Below, in pieces: positions 23,204 through 33,700 of a DNA stretch of 59,455 nucleotides. A program made the translations under genes and the position numbers. Every line of letters starts with the position of its first letter. Position 1 is the stretch's first letter. Origin of the DNA: Diplocarpon mali. Its lineage: Eukaryota > Ascomycota > Leotiomycetes > Helotiales > Drepanopezizaceae. The DNA lies in contig JAENRP010000274.1 of the NCBI GenBank assembly GCA_024741835.1, positions 1,177 through 60,631 of the forward strand, in the 5' to 3' direction. The notes beneath the pieces are model-generated. The model saw only the letters and a list, made by a program, of their open reading frames with translations, ran no database searches and had not been told where the DNA came from.

Positions 23204-24118
23204 ATGCCTATCAACCAGCCCTCAAATCAGATAAAGCTGACCAACGTGTCTCTTGTGCGTCTCAAGAAAGCCAAAAAGCGCTTTGAAATTGCCTGCTACA
23301 AGAACAAGGTCCTCGAATGGCGCTCAGGAATCGAGACAGACCTCGACAACGTCCTCCAAATCAACTCTGTCTTCCTAAACGTCTCTAAAGGGCAGACTGC
23401 ACCTTCGGCAGACTTGGCAAAAGCGTTCGGCGCGAAGACGCCAGTCAACGATATTATTCTAGAGATTCTGAACAAAGGAGAGCTGCAGGTGGGGGAAAAG
23501 GAACGACATGCGCAGCAAGAAAGAATGCATAACGAGGTGGTGGGAATCGTGGCAAGCAAGTTGGTTGATCCGAAGACGAAGAGAGTCTACACAACGGGCA
23601 TGATCGACAAGGCGCTGGACATGTTGAGTTCGCAAGGGTCGCAAGCTCAGAATACGGGGAATGGAACTGGGACATCCGCGATGGGGAATGATGGGGAGGC
23701 GAAATTGAAGCTCAAGGAGCATGTCTGGACTGGTGTTGTTGCTGCGAAGAGTGCAAAAAGCCAGGCGCTTGAGGCCATGAAAGCCTTGATTGCACATCAG
23801 CCCATACCAGTAGCGAGAGCGAGAATGCGACTTCGTATTACTTGTCCAACAAGTACTCTCAAGCAATTTGCAAAGGCTGCTGCTCCAAAGCCAGGCGAGG
23901 CAGAGGAGGAAGAGGATAAGGCCAAGGGGACAGTCAAGGACCGTATCCTGAGCTACATCGAACAAGTTGAAACCCAAGACGTGATTGGGTCTGAATGGGA
24001 GGTTACAGGGTTTGTCGAGCCAGGTGCTTTCAAGGGATTGGGGGACTTCATTGGTGGCGAGACAAAAGGGCAAGGCCGAGTAGAGGTTTTGGATATGGCT
24101 GTTACACATGAAGACTGA
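23204..24118 (+). CDS. SDO1: Ribosome maturation protein Sdo1 (SBDS family)
   Basis: One exon of 304 aa. Sdo1/SBDS acts with the GTPase Efl1 to release eIF6 (Tif6) from pre-60S subunits in the cytoplasm. The N-terminal SBDS domain is clear: QIKLTNVSLVRLKKAKKRFE, then ACYKNKVLEWRSGIETDLDN, VLQINSVFLNVSKGQ and AFGAKT; the middle helical domain follows (EILNKGELQVGEKERH, NEVVGIVASKLVDPKTKR). The C-terminal ferredoxin-like domain includes QPIPVARARMRL. The protein is about 50 residues longer than the yeast and human forms through a Gly/Asn/Ser-rich insert near 145-170 and an acidic insert (GEAEEEEDKAKG) near 230. It ends 267 bp from the convergent RPS18 stop. Confidence 0.95.
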   Translation: MPINQPSNQIKLTNVSLVRLKKAKKRFEIACYKNKVLEWRSGIETDLDNVLQINSVFLNVSKGQTAPSADLAKAFGAKTPVNDIILEILNKGELQVGEKERHAQQERMHNEVVGIVASKLVDPKTKRVYTTGMIDKALDMLSSQGSQAQNTGNGTGTSAMGNDGEAKLKLKEHVWTGVVAAKSAKSQALEAMKALIAHQPIPVARARMRLRITCPTSTLKQFAKAAAPKPGEAEEEEDKAKGTVKDRILSYIEQVETQDVIGSEWEVTGFVEPGAFKGLGDFIGGETKGQGRVEVLDMAVTHED

Positions 24119-24385
24119 GTGTTTCTATTGTGATTTCAACGTCTGACCGAAAAATAGATAAGCAAGCGAGCATAGAAGAAGCGTTGCCATTCTCATTCCC
24201 AGTCAAATAGTAATGGGTTTTTTTCGGGAGCTGAATGTGGGAAGTCCATGGAAGTTTTGCTCAGTCGACTAGATGTAGTAAAGTACACCGAGCCTCTGCA
24301 TCATGCCGAAATGCAAAGCCGTTTTCACCAGGTAAAACCGCAAAACCACACTCCACCCAGCCAATGAATCCCATGCACCACTTGT

Positions 24386-25492
24386 TTAACCACCCTTCTT
24401 CTTGGAAACACCGACAGTCCGGCCACGTCTTCCGGTGGTCTTCGAGTGTTGTCCACGGACACGGAGACCCCAGTAGTGGCGAAGACCACGGTGAGCGCGG
24501 ATCTTCTTCAGGCGCTCGAGATCTTCGCGAAGCTTGGAGTCGACACCGTTGGCAAGAATTTGAGAATCCTTCCCATCGACGATATCACGTTGACGATTGA
24601 GGAACCAAGATGGGATCTTGTATTGAGTTGGGTTTTGGATGATGGTAACGATACGCTCGAGCTCTTCGGAAGTAAGTTCACCGGCACTGTGATACGTTAA
24701 AATTTGATTCGGGAAATTAGAAATTATCCCAAAATACCGCTTATTGAGATCAACATCAGCCTTTTTGCAGACCAAGTTTGAGTAGCGACGCCCAACACCT
24801 GACGCAGATTAGAAAATATAAAACTGAACTACTGAGAGTAATGACGTGCCCTTTATCTTGGTGAGCGCGTACATAACCTGCATGTGTTAGAATATCCGTC
24901 CATCGGTGTATGGAGGCGAAAGTCGCGGGAACAGAAAACCGGGAATTCTGCTAGTTGTGGTAGATGTGGGATCAGAGTGCTGTGCTAACCTTCTGCTTTC
25001 CCTATGACCAGATTTGTTAGCATTAGTTTAATTGCCACTGCGTAAGGGGGCGGCTAAGTGGAAGGCTTTCAGGAGAACAAACTACGAACCTCGACATTGG
25101 TATTGAGAAGACGGAGGATCTGATAATGTGTGTCAGTATGCTCCTTGATTTTGGTAATCAAATAGAGATCAGTCCGAGGCGGTTTGAGATNNNNNNNNNN
25201 NNNNNNNNNNNNNNNNNNNNCCCCCAATTCATCGAACTTGGATATATCGCAGATCGAAGAGCGCTCTTGGAACTGATGGAAACATACGTATTGAAAATTA
25301 CTCTTTTCTCCTGCGAGTGGTTCTTCGTTAGCTGGTGCTCGTTATACTTCATGTCCATTGCAGGCAAAGTTATCTCCTTCATTTAATGGCACACAGCGCT
25401 CTACCAAAAGAGAGGATGCATTGCGGTTGAAAGGTTCTGGCTCCAATAATCGGTAGATTTGTAAGTCTGAACTTACCGGTGACGAGAGACAT
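24386..25492 (-). CDS. RPS18: Cytosolic 40S ribosomal protein S18 (uS13), seven exons
   Basis: Exons, all closing in phase to 156 aa, the family length: 25492-25477, 25310-25288, 25119-25090, 25001-24990 (12 nt), 24877-24850, 24798-24738 and 24686-24386. The protein starts [20 protein letters not shown] and continues through [38 protein letters not shown] and [17 protein letters not shown] to the basic end [15 protein letters not shown]. It lies at the head of the 40S subunit and contacts the P-site tRNA and the uL5 bridge. The fourth exon encodes only GKQK. The intron after 24850 starts with GC, not GT: the phase needed for GVGRRYSN leaves no GT alternative. A 30-N gap (25191-25220) falls inside the second intron and does not touch coding sequence. 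It is divergent from RPL17. Confidence 0.93.
25191..25220. other. Assembly gap (30 N) in an RPS18 intron
   Basis: Thirty N characters followed at once by CCCCC, between exons 2 and 3 of RPS18. Confidence 0.99.
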
Positions 25493-26119
25493 GATGGGCA
25501 ACTGTGGTCGTTGCTTCTCGCGTCAGGCGGATTTGTCGTAAGAAGAGTCTTGCTTGTGGTCGAGAAAGTTTGGGCTGTTGTGTGGTCTTAAGCGAGGCTA
25601 GGCTTAGTCTGGTGTAGCGTTATCTCGAAGCCCCTTCAGCCTTCGCACTTGGAATTTATTTACACGGGCTTAAATCCCACTTTCGATGGAGAGGACAGAA
25701 AGCATGATTACTACTGTCATCGACGTATTTTAGAACGAGCCCCTTTAGCAAAAGGTCACAATGATCGAACTAGCCAGAATTATCTTTAGTTTTCCCACAA
25801 ACTCGGATAATTTTTGGGCATGGTCCTCAAGAGCTCTCTTCTTCATATTGATCCAGAATACCTAGGTACCAGCTATTGTAAAAAAAACTCACTGCCAAAA
25901 ACTAAAGCACGACGATCAACGGCTATTGAAATCCTTGTTGTAGAATAAAGGAGCTGATTCCAGTTTTTATTTTCCGTCCCAGCATGAGATTATACCCTCC
26001 TACTACATCGTTATACTCCTCGAGGTTGCAATCAGTCTTCTGGAGCTAGGAATGGCACTTGAGAGATTACGAACGTATGGGTCAAAAACTGATATTTTGA
26101 AGACGTCCCTGCTTAGCCA

Positions 26120-26126
26120 TCACGTG
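26120..26126. promoter_or_regulatory. TCACGTG box in the RPS18/RPL17 spacer
   Basis: Exact TCACGTG about 630 bp upstream of the RPS18 start and 850 bp upstream of RPL17. Far from both starts, so weaker evidence than the RPL17-proximal copy. Confidence 0.25.
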
Positions 26127-26848
26127 TTTTATAATACCACTTAAATCTCCTACATTTTTTCAAGTCACCACAATAAAATCAGTGTTTTACTTTCATTGAG
26201 AGATGGGCGAGTTCTATCACCTCAAACTGGTTAGCTAAAATGTATCATAATTCTGTCACCATCTCTCCGCAAAAGGGCTTCACTTAATATACTTGGGTTG
26301 CATAAAAACAGACATCGTTCGATTATAGCCTACGGCCTGTAGGCTACATCTTCGCTGATTCCCACAGCTCAAGATGATATCAACTGTCTGCGGCGTCGAA
26401 AAGTCGAAGAGCAAAGTCTCTGAATATAATTAACCTACTTGGTCTGTTAATTCGAGCTGGACACTGCCTTTCACACTTTAAAATAGAGTCCAGGCTCGGG
26501 AGCACCAGATTCGCAGCAGAGTGCATCCATGTGTTGAGGTTAATATGACGACCCCAAAGCCATGAACCAGTTTTTCCTTTGCGTCACAATCTTAAGCTGG
26601 CTATTGAATAAATCAAGCCACACAAAAAGATTCGTCGTTACAAGTACCGAGCAAATCGCTTCGAGAACTTGAGTGGCACATCAGTATTTGCTAGTGCACA
26701 TTCAATCAAATGATATTGTAGCACTCAGGTTCAAGCTTATCTCGTACCACTGTTAAGGCCACTTTAGTAGAAATTTTCTGGAGTGAATAATTAAAAAGAT
26801 GTATAAATGTCAAGATTTTCGTATGAAGGAACAAATCACATCAATTCC

Positions 26849-26855
26849 CACGTGA
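26849..26855. promoter_or_regulatory. CACGTGA box upstream of RPL17
   Basis: Reverse complement of TCACGTG, about 122 bp before the RPL17 ATG. Cbf1-type sites are known near ribosomal protein genes of several fungi; binding here is inferred. Confidence 0.4.
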
Positions 26856-26977
26856 TAGAGCTTGACATCCCGGCCAATCGCTAAGCGAAGCTAGCGTAGA
26901 TGGCTGCGCACTTATGGAATTCAAAATTGAGTGACGACAGCCATTCCCAAATAATACCAACGACGGTCAACGACAGG

Positions 26978-27829
26978 ATGGTGAGTTGCCAGTCTCTTCA
27001 TTCCAATTCATCACCGCACACTTTGCGATGCGACCATGTCCAATTCACACCATCCAATGTGGGGAAAGAGTAGCTCGAAGACGCAAAAACTTCACAATTT
27101 CGAACCAACAACTGCAAAGGCGAAGATGATACTGACCAGGTTTTTCGCAGGTTCGATACGCAGCCGCCGAGATCCACCCAACGAAGTCTGCTCGTGCGCG
27201 TGGAGCGTACTTGCGAGTCTCCTTCAAGAACACACGCGAAACCGCCCAAGCTATCAACGGATGGAAGTTGCAGCGCGCAGTCAAGTTCCTTGAGAACGTA
27301 CAAGAGCACAAGGAGGCTGTCCCAATGAGAAGATATGCTGGAGGAACTGGTCGCGCGTCTCAGGGTATGGCTACTATCTCTGAAGGGATCTAGATATATG
27401 GGTTATGGCTGGGATAATATTGACGACGTGGATAGGCAAGCAATTCGGTGTTTCCCGTGCCCGATGGCCTGTAAAGTCGGCTGAGTTCTTGCTCGGTCTT
27501 CTCAAAAACGCTGAGGCAAACGCGGATACCAAGGGTCTGGATACCGGTAACCTCATCGTGAAGCACATACAAGTCAACCAAGCCCCGAAGCAGCGCCGCC
27601 GAACATACCGTGCTCATGGTCGTGTGAGTTTCCAGCAAATATAAAGATGTCTAAGAAAACTGACAGGATCTAGATCAACCCCTACATGTCCAATCCTTGC
27701 CATATCGAGCTCATTCTTACGGAAGGTGAGGAGGTTGTCCAGAAGTCGAGCGCTGTTGAGGGACGTGAGGCTCACTTGAGCTCGAGACAACGTGGTGTCC
27801 GAACTCGTCGTGCTATCACTGCGGCATAA
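26978..27829 (+). CDS. RPL17: Cytosolic 60S ribosomal protein L17 (uL22), four exons
   Basis: Exons 26978-26980, 27151-27364, 27436-27623 and 27674-27829 close in phase to 186 aa. The first coding exon is just the ATG, followed at once by GTGAGT; the next exon starts [20 protein letters not shown], the universal start of uL22. Further hallmarks are [20 protein letters not shown], the loop block [37 protein letters not shown] and the C-terminal [13 protein letters not shown], then [11 protein letters not shown]. uL22 lines the peptide exit tunnel of the large subunit. The internal initiator-only exon separates the start codon from the rest of the protein by 170 nt. Confidence 0.94.
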
Positions 27830-28398
27830 ACTGTCGATTGTCTTCCGGTTTGGGCTTGGGTTGTGAAATGGGTTTCTCAAAGGGCGCGTGTCACAGGTGA
27901 AGAGGCTTTTCTAGTTAGATGGCTGTACCTTATTACCAATTAGCTGGCCACCCTTCGCGCACCAAAGAATACATGAAAACAAACAGTCTAGCATTCTATT
28001 TGAGAAATGTGAAGTTGTTGGAGGGATGTCCAGTACTTGGCGAATGGGAGGCCGGGGTGTTCCAAGTAGGCTTCATGAATTGAGCAAAGGCTGAAGATGT
28101 ACACTACTGTATCTCATTCTAGGCAAGGAGTGGGTTCTCCGGACCTTTCCGTACGTAGAGGCCTTCTGCCCACGAGTTTTTTTTCGATTTTTCGATTTTT
28201 CGATTTCTTTTTTTGATTGACTCAAGAATTCCCAGAGCTGGTGAAATTGCGGTATAACCCCAGCACTTCAACCCGCTTGAACCAGCAAGCCGCCAACATC
28301 GGCCTCACAACATTCCGTTTTTCCGGGTCATAGCTCTCTCTCTCTTAAGTCGCGACCGCAACTCACGCACAATACAAAGCCTCAACCCAGCAAGCAAA
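27830..28398. other. Intergenic region between RPL17 and the dioxygenase gene
   Basis: 569 bp. It contains a TTTTTCGA tandem run at about 28178-28219 and a CT-rich tract at about 28333-28345 just upstream of the dioxygenase start. No coding signal. Confidence 0.5.
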
Positions 28399-30336
28399 AT
28401 GAGTCTGCCGCTCCGGCGTCTGTTTCAGGCGCGTCAAATGGTTCCTCGCATAGCTAGACGCCCTGTAACCACGGAATCTGTTCAGACCTTGCCTGAGGGC
28501 GTCGGTATCTTTCCACCAAGCACTTCCTCCACCGCCCAAGATCTCGAGCCGCTGTCCACAGCTGCATCACCAAAGGAAAACCCGCACCTCACGCTTACGG
28601 AAGCAAGTCAGAGCAACAAAAAGCCGGCTTCGGAGATCCATTGGGCGCTGGGACAGGGCTACGAGCTTGGTGGACTGCTGAAGCAGGCTGAAGGGCCTCT
28701 GGACAGGCTGGAAAATGGAAGGCCGAAATGGGGAGAGTGGGGAATCCCTATCAAGTTCACCAGCGACAGCGGCACGTTTGTCAGTAATGCGTAGGTCTTG
28801 ATATCACTGAATGCTGAATGAAGCTGACACCAAATAAGGCCCAATTTCTGGTTAAGGCAAGCAAGTCCTCAGCCTTGTCCATTACCACGTGACTAACATC
28901 ATTTCAAGAGACAACTGCCGCTGCGAGAAGTGTATGAACCAAGATACGATGCAAAGGGCTATTGATACCTTCTCTGTGTGTTTATTTCTGGCTTATATAT
29001 GTGCCAAAATCCAAGAGCTAATCTCTGCATAGATTCCAGCAAAAATCTTACCAAAGGAGGTTCAGACAAATAAGGAAGGCCTTAAAGTGACATGTTAGTC
29101 ATTCCTGTACCCATATGCTACCTGCGTCCTAACTTCCAAGGGGCCCATGATGGGCACGTGAGCAACTACACATGGGATTGGCTTCTCAGACATAGATCTA
29201 GGACCATCCCCGCCGTGTCAAAGCAGGAGAACCTTGACCCGTAAGTTGAGAACCCATGAAATGGCTGATATATTGCTAATGTCTCTAAGTCTTAAGTATT
29301 GGGGATCATCAATTGGACTCGAAGCACCCTCTGTACCATACGATGAGATTATGGCAGGCGATAAAGGGGTTGGAAGCTGGACAGACAAAATTGTCAGTAG
29401 CAGTTGCACATGAGAAGAAAGTTGCTGACTGAACAGCGCCAATATGGATTCTGCTATGTAGATGGTTGTCCCGCTACGCCAGAAGCCACCAAAAAGCTGC
29501 TTGAGCGCATTGCCTTCATTCGCGTGACCCACTACGGTATCCCCAGCTCATGATCTTCTTCGAAGACTTGCTAACATCTCCAGGTGGCTTTTACGACTTC
29601 ACAGCAGACCTTACAATGAAGGATACTGCTTACACCAACTTTGCACTACCAGCCCACACTGACACCGCCTATTTTACTGACCCCGCCGGCCTCCAAATGT
29701 TCCACCTCCTATCTCACACAGAAGGAGACGGTGGCGAATCTCTTCTCGTGGATGGTTTTAAGGCTGCGAAAACATTGCTCAACGAAAACGCCAGTGCGTA
29801 TGACATTCTCTCCCGGACTCCTGTCACCTGGCACGCTAGCGGCAACGAAGGAATTACTATCACTCCAGCAAAGAAAATGCCTGTTTTGAACTTCCAGGAT
29901 TTGAAAGAAGGCCAGATTCCGAGATTGCTGCAAATTCGATGGAACAATCTCGATCGTGGTGTGGTGGCACTGAGGGAGGATTACGGGATGGGTGCCGAGA
30001 AATGGTATAAGGCAGCGGCGAAGTGGAACGAGATATTGAACCGGAAAGAAATGCAGTACTGGGCGCAGATGAAACCAGGAAGTCCACTGAGTATGATTCT
30101 TGCTTGGATCATTGAATATGAAACTAATAGAATGGGCAGTCTTTGACAACTGGCGAGTTCTGCACGGCAGATCTGCGTTCACGGGCAAGCGGAGAGTCTG
30201 TGGTGGCTATAGTAAGCTCACAAAATTGTTTTGATACGTGATTTCTAACACCGGTACAGTCAACCATGACGACTATGTTTCACGATGGCGCAACACAAAC
30301 TTCACACGAGAAGAAGCGCTAAACCAGATTCTTTGA
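28399..30336 (+). CDS. Trimethyllysine dioxygenase (carnitine biosynthesis), ten exons
   Basis: Exons: 28399-28790, 28839-28856, 28909-28975, 29033-29093, 29141-29240, 29290-29392, 29437-29536, 29584-30090, 30140-30211 and 30260-30336; phases close to 498 aa. The enzyme is an Fe(II)/2-oxoglutarate oxygenase that hydroxylates N6-trimethyllysine, the first step to carnitine. The N-terminus (MSLPLRRLFQARQMVPRIAR) is basic and mitochondrial-targeting-like. The zinc-binding start of the BBOX/TMLH family is present: WLRDNCRCEKC at 135-145. Iron ligands are His305 and Asp307 (ALPAHTDTAYF) and His458 (NWRVLHGR). GLQMFHLLSH and GGESLLVDGFKAA favour trimethyllysine over butyrobetaine dioxygenase. The second intron (28857-28908) begins GCAAGC, a GC-AG intron with a GACTAAC branch site, and the exon before it is only 18 nt. 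Confidence 0.9.
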
Positions 30337-30657
30337 AACGAGATGTGAAGAATTCCATTGTCTTTGTATAATATTCGAGCTGCTCAAATACATCCGAAAA
30401 ATGTATAGATATCTGGAAAAGAGCATTCTTCTGTTTGTATCCTCAATGTGCCAGAGTCCTGCCCAATCCAGATAAGGTCGGGAGCTTTTTTCCTCGAGGT
30501 CATCGAAACAGGTGTTTTGATATCTCTCCCAGATTCTCTCTGAGAAAGATAGCGCAGGGCGAAATTATATCTTGTGAAGTACATTTCCATAGAGACGTTT
30601 TGTTGATATACTTGAAAATGTGCCTATTGTCTGCAAGCCAGATAGGTAGAATTTCAC
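30337..30657. other. Convergent spacer, no gene seen
   Basis: 321 bp between the stop codons of the dioxygenase and oxidoreductase genes; presumably both 3' UTRs. Confidence 0.5.
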
Positions 30658-31917
30658 CTACAAGTCCACAGACTTACCATTCTGAGCAGATTCTCTCGCA
30701 GCCTCAATAATTCTCAAGACATCCCTCGCCTCGCTGGCCTTCACTGGAACCGCACTCTCTCTGCCACATGCAATTGCTTTTGCAAAGCCTTCATAAAGCG
30801 TAGCGTAAGTCTCCGGCCTAACATTTGCCAGGATAAGGCCTTCGGGCTTACCACCCTCCAACTCAACCAAAGTCCCCGACCTCTCCGCACTCTCGATTCC
30901 AAAACCCTGGTCTCCAGGCTTCATCCCAGCTTTCAGTTGATCTTCTTGAATATCCAAGTGGAACTTTTTGAAGCTGCCTTTCGTTCCCCTGACCCAGTAT
31001 CTCAACTGCTCGGTCTCGACACACATCACCCCCGCCTTGGCAGTGACCAGCGGCCCACCAGCTTCATACCCGAGAAGAATCGAAAAAGAATCTGGCTCTG
31101 CCTCTCCATCATTCCTCTGATTTGTAAATATAGCCGTTACCCTCTTTGGCAGTCCAAACAGAACATACGCCTGGTCAATCAAGTGCGTCCCCAGATCATA
31201 GACTACTCCACCAGCATGTGCCATCCCGAGAGTTCCCTTCCATGTCGAAGGTCTCTCGGGCTTATACCGATCAAAATGCGTCTCGAATTCGACAACCCTT
31301 CCAATAGTGCCCCGCCTGATCAGCTTCTGCACAGTCAGGAAGTCGGAATCCCAGCGCCGATTTTGATATACGCATATCAGCTTGCCGGATTTGGAAGATA
31401 TGTCGATGAGTTGCTGTGCTTCTGCTCTTCAACGTAATTTAGTCCTTGTTTTTGTATTTTGGAGAAGCTATCCGAGGATTCAAACTATGTGACGTTTCAT
31501 GGGAGCCGAGGCCTGGAGACATTGTACAGAAAGGATGCACATCTGTACATACGAGGTAGGTACGAAAGGTTTCTCGACAATGACGTGTTTGCCGGCTTCG
31601 AGCGCGGATCTGGCAAAGGAGAAGTGGGTTTCGGGGGTGGTGGTAATGACAATGATGTCGAGAGAAGAATCTTCGAAGAGCTGGTCGGCAAGATGGTAGA
31701 TTGTGGTGGTAGGGTGGTCTTTGGAGGCGTCATCCTTGGGTTTTGGGGTTCGTTGGACGATGGCGGAGAGGGCGAAGGATGGTGTTACTTGGATGAGAGG
31801 AATGTGGAAGACCTTTGCGGACATTCTGTACAGGCTCAATACTAACCTGCGTACGCATCGAGGTGGGAAGACATACCCGTACCCAACCACTCCCACGTTA
31901 TATGTTTTGCTTGCCAT
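30658..31917 (-). CDS. Gfo/Idh/MocA-family NAD(P)-dependent oxidoreductase
   Basis: Three exons, 31917-31877, 31825-31553 and 31426-30658, giving 360 aa, normal for the family. The N-terminal Rossmann motif is NVGVVGYGMSAKVFHIP (restored across intron 1). The second half of the nucleotide fold includes LDIIVITTTPETHF and the family signature VEKPFVPTS, with the EKP lysine. The C-terminal substrate domain starts near NRRWDSDFLTVQKLI and contains FETHFDRYKPERPSTW, AGGVVYDLGTHLIDQA and LFGLPKRVTAIFTNQR. GGVVYDLGTHLIDQ supplies the usual Asp/His region. Members oxidise or reduce sugars, inositols or related alcohols; the substrate cannot be read from sequence. A GTAAGT lies 20 nt before the stop, so a different 3' exon is possible, though the present NGKSVDL end is family-like. 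Confidence 0.88.
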
Positions 31918-32502
31918 TGTGGGGTAGGTTGATGGAGCAAATACAATTAAAGCTCAATATTGCAAGATTTCTGGTATGAGATTGGACAAAGTAGAAGAAA
32001 AAGTCGGAAGCAAGAAGAATGTGGTCTATCAAGATAAAGGAAGTAACAAGATTCCGGAAAGCTCTTGAACAGGAGCTTCAATATTATGACTGTGAAATCC
32101 TGTATGCGACGCGGACCCCTTATGACGATGGTGGGGCAAAAAACCAAGGTGGGGATATTCAACAACAAGGTATACTTCGCACGGAGGGAGGTATTGTGTA
32201 CTCTATTTCTTCACTTGCCGACGGTGTGGCCGCATCGGCAGCACCAAAAACTCTCTATTTATCGTATTCTTATTAAAAAAACCTGCAGTGTAGAGCAACA
32301 AATTCAATCCAGAGCTTGTCGTCCTATCACGTGTGAGTGTCGTCATTCATCTGAGCTTTACGGGCTTCCAAGCTAAGGGAGGTAGTACCTAACCTTCCAT
32401 TCCTTTCCTACCTCCTTAAGCTCTCTCTCCATGATCAGATACTTAGGCCAGCATCTACACCGATATTCCAGTCCCTCCCCATAACTTACAGCTCGATAAA
32501 CA
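31918..32502. other. Divergent promoter region (oxidoreductase and promethin-like gene)
   Basis: 585 bp between divergent starts, with TCACGTG at 32327-32333. A short plus-strand frame at 32019-32276 has no recognisable content. Confidence 0.5.
32327..32333. promoter_or_regulatory. TCACGTG box upstream of the promethin-like gene
   Basis: Exact TCACGTG, 170 bp before the ATG at 32503. Function inferred only. Confidence 0.3.
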
Positions 32503-33068
32503 ATGGCGATTCAGCAGCGCACATCCGGTATCTTCGATCGCCTCCAGAGCCTAGTCGATAGCTACATCATCAGTCCCTCCTCCAGAGAGCGGTGCTACAC
32601 TAACATCAGCGCATTCGCACAGGGACAGCCCATCCTCTTCGTGCGAGCTCCCGATACCCCCCTGATCCTCATACATTCCTTCCAGAGAAGTTGTAAGGCA
32701 CCACTGACAGACCACAGACCTTTCTCCTTACGCAATTCCTCTTCTGCTTCACACCTCTCGCCCTCTTCCTCTCTTTCGCTCTCGGTATCCTAGTCCTTTC
32801 TCTCGTCTCAGCGCTGCTCTTCTCACTCTTCTGGGTCGGCATTGCCCTCCTGGCCCTGATTCCCACGCTTTTCGTCGCTGTGAGCCTGGCACTGGTGGTT
32901 GCGATCTGGGCTGTGAGCAGTGTCCTGCTCGCGCGATGGCTTTATAACGCTGTACCGGTTAGCGTAAAGGGACGGGCGGAGGTGGCCTTGCCGAACGGGA
33001 AGACGGATGATGTAGAGGAGACGGGAGAGGGTTATGAGGATGTGAAGGGGGAAGTAAAGCGGAAGTAA
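32503..33068 (+). CDS. Promethin-like (lipid-droplet assembly factor type) membrane protein
   Basis: Two exons, 32503-32640 and 32718-33068, 162 aa. The intron starts GTGCGA, a weak donor; the alternative GTAAGG at 32694 would leave an intron of about 25 nt and is unlikely. Residues 1-40 are hydrophilic with an amphipathic helix (RTSGIFDRLQSLVDSYI). Then about 90 residues are nearly all hydrophobic and split into hairpin-like segments (TFLLTQFLFCFTPLALFLSF, GILVLSLVSALLFSLFW, GIALLALIPTLFVAVSLALV, VAIWAVSSVLLARWLY), followed by a polar acidic tail. This order matches fungal promethin/LDAF1-type proteins, which sit in ER membranes at lipid-droplet formation sites with seipin. The family call rests on pattern memory; a generic small membrane protein is the alternative. 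Confidence 0.68.
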
Positions 33069-33700
33069 AGTGATGAATGAGGTTTTACTGGAAGTGGGGC
33101 TTGACGTGGTGGCTGCTCCTTTATGACATTGTATGGAACGCAGTACACGGGTAAACAGTTAGGTTTGCCGGACACGAAGCTATCACGAAAACACTACAGG
33201 AGAACAGAGGCCTGAAACCTTGAGAGGCGAATGTCAATAAATACGGTTCTTTCAGCGTAATGACAATTCGCTAGGCAGCTATCAGTGTCTGATTGATCCT
33301 CGCACGTCCTGATCAGGACACCACGCCGGTTAGTAACGATGAAAAGACCTTTGTATATATATACACCTCACATGCGGACAGCCACTTCATTCCCACCCCA
33401 GGTTCCAGCCGTCGCGCCTCTCAACAAATTCATCCACATGGAGGACTTTTACAAATGTGGAAAGAGGGGACTAGGGACAGGACCGTCTTCACCAACCTTT
33501 GCAGAGCACCAATGAGAGCATTGATGAAAAATTACATTCTATGTGCCGGGTCTGGCATGCCACGCTGTTCCCTGCATTCCGGACATTAAACAAATCGTGG
33601 TATTCTGGCGCTCAAAATGCAATGCTCATATTGCATGGTATCTGAAACTCTTTGCTCTCCAGTTGCACGGCCCAACGTATTCCAATGTCGGGTGCCGCGC
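33069..33700. other. Convergent intergenic region
   Basis: 632 bp between the promethin-like and ELO-family stops. A short TATA microsatellite lies near 33354. No gene seen. Confidence 0.5.

Larger units (their letters stand above)
25493..26977. other. Divergent intergenic region between RPS18 and RPL17
   Basis: About 1.5 kb between two head-to-head ribosomal protein genes. A+T-rich in the middle. It contains TCACGTG at 26120-26126 and CACGTGA at 26849-26855. No gene seen. Confidence 0.5.

Noticed and set aside
30658..30680. GTAAGT near the oxidoreductase 3' end as a splice donor to a further exon
   Set aside because: The present C-terminus NGKSVDL is typical of the family and the candidate downstream exon has no supporting sequence. 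Kept as a minor alternative.
28399..31917. Secondary-metabolite or catabolic cluster (dioxygenase plus oxidoreductase)
   Set aside because: No core synthase, transporter or transcription factor nearby. The neighbours are housekeeping genes and the dioxygenase belongs to carnitine synthesis.
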